The notes under the pieces were generated by a model, which did not search any database, was not told the DNA's origin, and worked only from the letters and a program-made list of their open reading frames with translations. A DNA stretch of 20,235 bases from Actinomycetota bacterium (lineage in GTDB: Bacteria > Actinomycetota > Actinomycetes > Nanopelagicales > Nanopelagicaceae). Below are positions 16,691-20,235 of this stretch, in pieces; the stretch's first letter is position 1, and each line of letters opens with the position of its first letter. A program made the position numbers and the translations under genes. Where the stretch lies: NCBI GenBank assembly GCA_009698295.1, contig WLQO01000006.1, forward strand, positions 1 to 20,235, in the 5' to 3' direction.

Positions 16691-17389
16691 AATTCGTCCA
16701 TAGATCGCTAAGCCGGCGAAGAAGATCCACTGCAGAGAATAAGCCAGATGGGGCCCGTCGCTTAACTCAGGTAATTGAGCCGCAACCGCCGGCGTCAGCG
16801 CAGCTTCTGAACCACTAATCAAATCTAGATAAAATCCCTCGCTCTTAAATCCAGTTTGAGCATTTAGCTTTGAGATCATGCCAGAACCAGAGTGTGGAAG
16901 TGCAAAGAAAGCTCCGACTGGTAAAGAAGTATCTAGCCTAACTCGAGCAATAATTGAAACTTCACCTTCGGGAACATCTGCAGTCACTGGTGCAGTCATA
17001 GCATTTTCACCAGCCTTTACCCATCCACGATCTACCCAGATATAGCGAGAATCGCTCAACTTAAATCGCGTCAATACTTCGTAGCCATAAACACCTTCGG
17101 AGTATCGATTCTTTAAAAGTATCTGTTCAGCAGTGTTGAAGCGACCAGTCGCACTAACTGTGCGCCACTCGTGTCTCGCAAGTTCATCTGGATTTGCAGA
17201 TGGCACGGTAGAGATATCTATAGATGGAAGCGTTAGTTGGGACTCGATCAATGCGTTTCGCTGGTGGCGATCAATGCCACGTTGGAATTGCCACTGCGCA
17301 GCCCAGATGCAGAGGGCAATTAATAACAATGTGACTAACGATTTTAAAAGTGCCAGTGGCTCTCGCTCTTTTACTGGCTCAATCGACAT
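16649..17389 (-). CDS. SURF1-family cytochrome oxidase assembly protein
   Basis: SURF1 proteins are membrane chaperones that help insert heme A into cytochrome c oxidase subunit I. The 246-residue protein has the standard design: an N-terminal transmembrane helix (about 13-32) followed by AQWQFQRGIDRH, a large extracytoplasmic domain with LLKNR, GYEVLTRF and WVDRGWV, and a second helix (about 216-235) containing the conserved GPHLAYSLQW. With ctaA in the same window it implies an aa3-type oxidase. The ATG lacks a Shine-Dalgarno and has TAGACT 6 nt upstream, suggesting a leaderless transcript. The final 42 bp overlap the convergent ABC transporter gene. Confidence 0.92.
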   Translation of the reverse strand: MSIEPVKEREPLALLKSLVTLLLIALCIWAAQWQFQRGIDRHQRNALIESQLTLPSIDISTVPSANPDELARHEWRTVSATGRFNTAEQILLKNRYSEGVYGYEVLTRFKLSDSRYIWVDRGWVKAGENAMTAPVTADVPEGEVSIIARVRLDTSLPVGAFFALPHSGSGMISKLNAQTGFKSEGFYLDLISGSEAALTPAVAAQLPELSDGPHLAYSLQWIFFAGLAIYGRILIRRGQILTRKEL

Positions 17390-17395
17390 ACGGGA

Positions 17396-17401
17396 AGTCT
17401 A
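17396..17401 (-). promoter_or_regulatory. -10 box of the SURF1-like gene, predicted leaderless
   Basis: TAGACT on the minus strand is followed by TCCCGT and then ATG, placing the expected transcription start at the start codon. It sits in the 23-bp gap behind the DUF3099 gene, so SURF1 may have its own promoter as well as readthrough. Confidence 0.5.
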
Positions 17402-17412
17402 GCGAATAGCAA

Positions 17413-17715
17413 TTATTCTAAAGACTTCGCCTTATCGGTAACTAGCGATTCTCCAGGTGCGAAACTTTCGCGACCAGCATTTGCTACAACAACGGCGATA
17501 TAGGGCAAGGTGACGGCTCCCAATAATGCAAACCAGCGATAAGGGCTAGGCAAAATTACAGTTAGCAGAAAGCAAGCGGTACGAATCATCATGGAGATGA
17601 AATAACGACGTTGGCGGCCGGCTTGATCACGGGTCAGAGATGTGGGAGCAGCTGTTATGTCATAAACAGTCGCTGCGCCTTTCTTACTCTGTTTCTTACT
17701 AAAGATATGAGCCAT
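17413..17715 (-). CDS. DUF3099 family small membrane protein
   Basis: This 100-residue protein of unknown function matches what I know of DUF3099, an actinobacterial family. After a basic N-terminus comes VYDITAAPTSLTRDQAGRQR (17-36), then two hydrophobic segments, about 39-56 and 61-78, and a polar tail. It is predicted to be an inner-membrane protein with both ends in the cytoplasm. The segment ending VVVANAGRE is typical of the family. Neighbourhood with SURF1 on one side and divergent fabG-fabI on the other recurs in actinobacteria, but gives no clear function. The ATG lacks a Shine-Dalgarno; TAGTCT lies 6 nt upstream. Confidence 0.85.
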   Translation of the reverse strand: MAHIFSKKQSKKGAATVYDITAAPTSLTRDQAGRQRRYFISMMIRTACFLLTVILPSPYRWFALLGAVTLPYIAVVVANAGRESFAPGESLVTDKAKSLE

Positions 17716-17721
17716 GAGATA

Positions 17722-17727
17722 AGACTA
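17722..17727 (-). promoter_or_regulatory. -10 box of the DUF3099 gene, predicted leaderless
   Basis: TAGTCT on the minus strand, then TATCTC, then ATG: the same hexamer and same 6-nt spacing as at ctaA, with CATAGTCTTA shared by both sites. It lies in the 81-bp divergent spacer shared with fabG. Confidence 0.55.
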
Positions 17728-17783
17728 TGGGGCGCTAAGGCAAGGCGCGAGGCGGAAATGCTGGTTACGCATAAGTAGCAGGG

Positions 17784-17789
17784 TAAGTT
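17784..17789 (+). promoter_or_regulatory. Candidate -10 box of fabG-fabI
   Basis: TAAGTT fits TANNNT and is 7 nt before the fabG ATG; AGGG at about 17780-17783 is too far upstream to be a good Shine-Dalgarno. This suggests a leaderless or nearly leaderless fabG mRNA. The -35 region (CTGGTT, 17-bp spacing) is poor. Confidence 0.4.
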
Positions 17790-17796
17790 TTGTCAT

Positions 17797-18513
17797 ATGT
17801 CAGAAGAGAATTCTCCACTCGCCCTAATAACCGGCGGAAATCGTGGAATTGGTTTAGCGATCGCGCGTTCTTTAGCGAAAGCAGGCCATCGCGTGATCGT
17901 TACTTATCGAAGTGGTGATGCTCCATCGGATTTCCTTGCGGTAAAGATGGATGTAACTTCAACAGAAAGCGTAGAAGCCGCCTTTGCTGAAATTGAAGAG
18001 AAATGGGGAACCCCAGAAGTGATCGTGGCCAACGCTGGGATCACTAAAGACGGTTTGGTTTTGCGGATGAGCGATGCTGATTTCGAAGATGTAATCGATG
18101 CAAACTTGACCGGTGCTTTTCGCGTCGCGCGCCGCGCAACCAAAGGGCTGTTGAAATTAAAACGCGGCCGTCTAATTTTTATTGGTTCAGTCGTCGGGGG
18201 TGTTGGGGCTGCTGGCCAAGTTAACTATTCTGCTAGCAAAGCCGGCTTACTCGGAATGGCACGATCTTTTGCGCGCGAGCTCGGTTCACGTGGGATAACT
18301 TCCAATGTAATCGCTCCTGGATTTGTCGAAACTGATATGACTGCGACTTTAGATGAGAAGCGACGTGAAGAGATTGCTAAATCAGTACCGCTCGGAAGAT
18401 TTTGCAGCGCAGATGAGATTGCAGATGTTGTGACATTTGTTGCATCTAAGGAAGCAAGTTACATTACTGGTGCGCTGATACCGGTCGATGGCGGATTAGG
18501 AATGGGGCATTAA
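17797..18513 (+). CDS. fabG: 3-oxoacyl-ACP reductase (FabG/MabA-like)
   Basis: This NADPH-dependent short-chain dehydrogenase reduces 3-oxoacyl-ACP in FAS-II elongation. The 238-residue protein has the nucleotide motif TGGNRGIG (12-19), the structural NAG motif (79-81), Asn103, and the catalytic set Ser131, Tyr144 and Lys148 (YSASK), followed by APGFVETDM and the C-terminal VDGGLGMGH. Short-chain dehydrogenases are functionally diverse, but pairing with the downstream InhA-like enoyl reductase, 2 nt away, fits the mabA-inhA arrangement and supports this role. Confidence 0.93.
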   Translation: MSEENSPLALITGGNRGIGLAIARSLAKAGHRVIVTYRSGDAPSDFLAVKMDVTSTESVEAAFAEIEEKWGTPEVIVANAGITKDGLVLRMSDADFEDVIDANLTGAFRVARRATKGLLKLKRGRLIFIGSVVGGVGAAGQVNYSASKAGLLGMARSFARELGSRGITSNVIAPGFVETDMTATLDEKRREEIAKSVPLGRFCSADEIADVVTFVASKEASYITGALIPVDGGLGMGH

Positions 18514-18515
18514 CG

Positions 18516-19283
18516 ATGGGAATTTTACAAGGTAAAAACATTTTGGTTACTGGCGTGCTAACTGATAGTTCGATCGCTTTCCATATTGCAAAGTTGGCTC
18601 AAGAAGAAGGCGCTACGGTATTGCTTTCATCTTATGGTCGCGTCATGAGTTTAACTACGAGAATTGCTGGGCGCCTTCCACAATCAGCGCCGGTAATTGA
18701 ATTGGATGTAACAAACCAAGATCATCTTGACGCACTTGCGGAGCGAATTAAAGAGCATGTCCCACATTTAGATGGCGTCGTACACTCAATTGGTTTTGCA
18801 CCAGAGGCTGCCCTCGGTGGTAATTTCTTAAATACTGCTTGGGAAGATGTGGCAACTGCGGTTCATGTATCGGCTTATTCGCTGAAATCACTAACCATGG
18901 CAACGCGGCCACTCTTTAATGGTGGTGGATCTGTCGTGGGCTTGGATTTTGATGCAACTGTCGCTTGGCCAAAGTACGACTGGATGGGTGTGGCTAAAGC
19001 GGCTCTTGAATCCACTTCACGCTATTTAGCGCGCGATCTTGGTGGCGAAAATATTCGAATAAATCTTGTCGCAGCAGGTCCAATTCGCACGATGGCTGCG
19101 AAATCAATTCCTGGATTTGATGAATTTGAAAAGGTTTGGAATGAGCGTTCACCTTTGGAGTGGGATGTCACCGATCCAGTGCCTGCGGCAAAGGCTGCGG
19201 TTGCCCTACTTTCCGACTGGTTCCCGAAAACTACCGCTGAAATCATCCACGTAGACGGCGGTTTGCACGCCATGGGTGCGTGA
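18516..19283 (+). CDS. fabI: Enoyl-ACP reductase, InhA/FabI type
   Basis: The enzyme carries out the last reductive step of FAS-II, reducing enoyl-ACP with NADH. The 255-residue protein has the divergent glycine motif TGVLTDSSIA (12-21), HSIGFAP with Ser91 at the position of InhA Ser94, and the enoyl-reductase catalytic pair Tyr154 and Lys161 in YDWMGVAK, a spacing of seven rather than the four of ordinary short-chain dehydrogenases. NLVAAGPIRTMAAKSI follows as substrate loop, very like InhA. The C-terminus IIHVDGGLHAMGA is complete. It begins 2 nt after fabG, so the two form a coupled operon. Confidence 0.96.
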   Translation: MGILQGKNILVTGVLTDSSIAFHIAKLAQEEGATVLLSSYGRVMSLTTRIAGRLPQSAPVIELDVTNQDHLDALAERIKEHVPHLDGVVHSIGFAPEAALGGNFLNTAWEDVATAVHVSAYSLKSLTMATRPLFNGGGSVVGLDFDATVAWPKYDWMGVAKAALESTSRYLARDLGGENIRINLVAAGPIRTMAAKSIPGFDEFEKVWNERSPLEWDVTDPVPAAKAAVALLSDWFPKTTAEIIHVDGGLHAMGA

Positions 19284-19292
19284 AGGTAAAGT
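19263..19292 (+). promoter_or_regulatory. Candidate infC promoter
   Basis: TAAAGT (19287-19292) is a TANNNT -10 just after the fabI stop codon; TTGCAC (19263-19268), 18 bp upstream inside fabI, is a partial -35. The expected start is near 19299-19300, exactly where the first stem of the infC leader begins, which supports the assignment. Confidence 0.45.
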
Positions 19293-19298
19293 AACCCT

Positions 19299-19493
19299 CA
19301 GACCAGTGGCCTTGGCTACTGCAAGAGGAGCTCACCGCTCCCACCTTCTCGGCCTACATATGTAGAGCTGGCTGGTTTGTCGGAAGTAAATCGCCTGCGG
19401 GCGCTCTTAACTTTCCTTAGCGGTGCGCGATTTTTGCGATAAGCCTGGCTACCTAAGTCAAAAGACAAGTAGCAGACCAACTAAGGAGCACAA
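19299..19493 (+). ncRNA. Structured 5' leader of infC, candidate cis-regulatory RNA
   Basis: This noncoding stretch of about 195 nt contains several local hairpins: CAGTGGC-CTTG-GCTACTG (19304-19321, one G-U pair), GGAGC-TCACC-GCTCC (19327-19341), CTAC-ATAT-GTAG (19354-19365) and CGCC-TGCG-GGCG (19392-19403). CAGACCAG (19299-19306) can pair with CTGGTTTG (19372-19379, one G-U), closing the 5' domain, although its last bases compete with the first hairpin. AAATCGC (19388-19394) pairs with GCGATTT (19427-19433), followed by two more T. A second CAGACCA (19473-19479) lies just before the Shine-Dalgarno (19482-19488). infC-rpmI-rplT operons are often controlled at the leader by ribosomal protein L20 or by IF3; I cannot name an RNA family here. 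Confidence 0.6.
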
Positions 19494-20093
19494 ATCACAA
19501 CTGAACCGCGCATTAATGACCGTATCCGCACACCTCAAATTCGTCTCATCGGACATACCGGAGACCAAGTTGGAGTTGTAGATATCGACACAGCGCTACA
19601 GATGGCAGATGAAGTCGGTTTAGATCTCGTTGAGATCGCACCAGATGCCAATCCACCTGTATGCAAAATCATGGACTTCGGCAAATATAAATATGAAGTA
19701 GCTCAGAAGGCCCGTGAAGCTCGTCAGAACCAGACCCACATTGTGGTGAAGGAAGTGCGATTGACACCAAAAATTGAGAACCACGATTACGAAACAAAAC
19801 GTAACGCAATCGTGAAATTCTTAAAAGGCGGCGACAAGGTAAAGATCACGATGAAGTTCCGTGGACGCGAACAAACTCGCCCCGAACTTGGTTACAAACT
19901 ACTGCAACGTCTTGCAGAAGATGTAGCAGAAGTTGCTTTTGTTGAGTTCGCCCCAAAGCAAGAGGGACGAAATATGACGATGGTGCTCGGTCCGACGAAA
20001 AAGAAGACCGAAGCTGTTGCAGAACAGAAAGCGGCGCGAGCTGCTAAAGAAGCAGCGGTAGCAGCACAAGCTGCAACTGCAGAAGAAAAATAG
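19494..20093 (+). CDS. infC: Translation initiation factor IF-3
   Basis: IF-3 binds the 30S subunit, checks the initiator codon and prevents early subunit joining. I start it at ATC 19494, giving 199 residues. TAAGGAG (19482-19488) is 5 nt upstream, the conserved N-terminus TEPRINDRIR follows directly, an in-frame TAA at 19482 blocks any earlier start, and the first in-frame ATG (19602) would remove 36 residues of the N-domain. Rare AUU/AUC starts are a known infC feature that lets IF-3 repress its own translation. The N-domain runs to about residue 75 with the helical linker YEVAQKAREARQNQ, and the C-domain follows from VRLTPKI. An Ala/Lys/Glu-rich tail of about 30 residues extends past the E. 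coli length. Confidence 0.95.
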   Translation: MTTEPRINDRIRTPQIRLIGHTGDQVGVVDIDTALQMADEVGLDLVEIAPDANPPVCKIMDFGKYKYEVAQKAREARQNQTHIVVKEVRLTPKIENHDYETKRNAIVKFLKGGDKVKITMKFRGREQTRPELGYKLLQRLAEDVAEVAFVEFAPKQEGRNMTMVLGPTKKKTEAVAEQKAARAAKEAAVAAQAATAEEK

Positions 20094-20127
20094 TTTTAAT
20101 AAAACGACGAAGTACAGGAGAAGATAG

Positions 20128-20235
20128 ATGCCAAAGATGAAGACCCATAGTGGCGCGAAGAAGACCTTTCGCGTTACCGGATCAGGAAAGATCATGCACG
20201 AGCGTGCCGGCAAGCGCCACCTTTTGGAGCGTAAG
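20128..20235 (+). CDS. rpmI: 50S ribosomal protein bL35, N-terminal part
   Basis: The first 36 codons of bL35 run to the window edge: MPKMKTHSGAKKTFRVTGSG is the family's characteristic opening, and the continuing basic sequence with RAGKRHLLERK matches as well. AGGAG (20116-20120) lies 7 nt before the ATG. It is 34 nt downstream of infC in the standard infC-rpmI-rplT order, so rplT is expected just outside the window. The gene is cut by the window, not truncated in itself as far as can be seen. Confidence 0.95.
   Translation, partial: MPKMKTHSGAKKTFRVTGSGKIMHERAGKRHLLERK

Noticed and set aside
19354..19365. CTACATATGTAG as a protein-binding operator
   Set aside because: It is a perfect 12-bp palindrome, but it lies inside the transcribed infC leader among other hairpins, so an RNA stem is the simpler reading.
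19602..20093. infC starting at the first in-frame ATG
   Set aside because: It would delete the conserved TEPRIND N-terminus and has no Shine-Dalgarno; ATC 19494 has a strong one at correct spacing.
1..20235. Mobile elements, CRISPR arrays, tRNA/rRNA genes, phage or defence systems
   Set aside because: I saw no transposase, integrase, regularly spaced repeat, tRNA-like cloverleaf or toxin-antitoxin-like pair; all genes fit conserved housekeeping families.

Overview
The window looks like a chromosomal housekeeping segment of a streamlined actinobacterium with modest G+C. RbpA, a WhiA-type sporulation-regulator relative, an actinobacterial phosphoglycerate kinase signature, an InhA-like enoyl reductase, a DUF3099 protein and a sufR-sufB-sufD-Rieske-sufC-sufS-sufU-sufT operon all point to Actinomycetota. 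Very short or overlapping gene junctions, many A/T third positions and compressed gene clusters suggest a small-genome freshwater lineage such as acI/Nanopelagicales. That placement is inference; nothing here names the species.

Layout. Positions 1-105 are the 3' end of whiA. A forward cluster follows: gap, pgk, tpiA (lower glycolysis), secG (Sec translocon) and rbpA (RNA polymerase-binding protein), ending at 3945. It meets, with no spacer, a reverse operon ctaA-tkt-pgi (8419 down to 3946) whose genes overlap by one base. About 70 bp separates ctaA from the divergent sufR, which heads the complete SUF iron-sulfur assembly operon (8490-14788). An ABC exporter half-transporter (14822-16690) follows and overlaps the tail of a reverse SURF1-like gene. 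SURF1 and an upstream DUF3099 gene are both on the minus strand and diverge from the forward fatty-acid pair fabG-fabI (17797-19283). A roughly 195-nt structured leader then precedes infC, which starts with ATC, and the window ends inside rpmI.

How it fits together. gap/pgk/tpiA, pgi and tkt cover central carbon flow. ctaA and SURF1 serve heme-copper cytochrome oxidase maturation. The SUF genes build Fe-S clusters under a cluster-sensing repressor. fabG/fabI supply FAS-II fatty acids, and infC/rpmI are translation genes.

I found no mobile element, CRISPR array, tRNA or rRNA, and no clearly undescribed protein system. The observations most worth following are regulatory. (1) The infC leader has several hairpins and two copies of CAGACCA that compete for the same partner strand, one copy just upstream of the Shine-Dalgarno. 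(2) Three reverse genes carry a TAGWCT -10 hexamer exactly 6 nt before their ATG, which predicts leaderless mRNAs. (3) A CACAA-N5-TTGTG palindrome overlaps the proposed sufR start. (4) Several pentose-phosphate genes and ctaB, usually found at this locus in relatives, are missing. No gene-free stretch exceeds 300 bases; the longest are 19284-19493 and 106-262.
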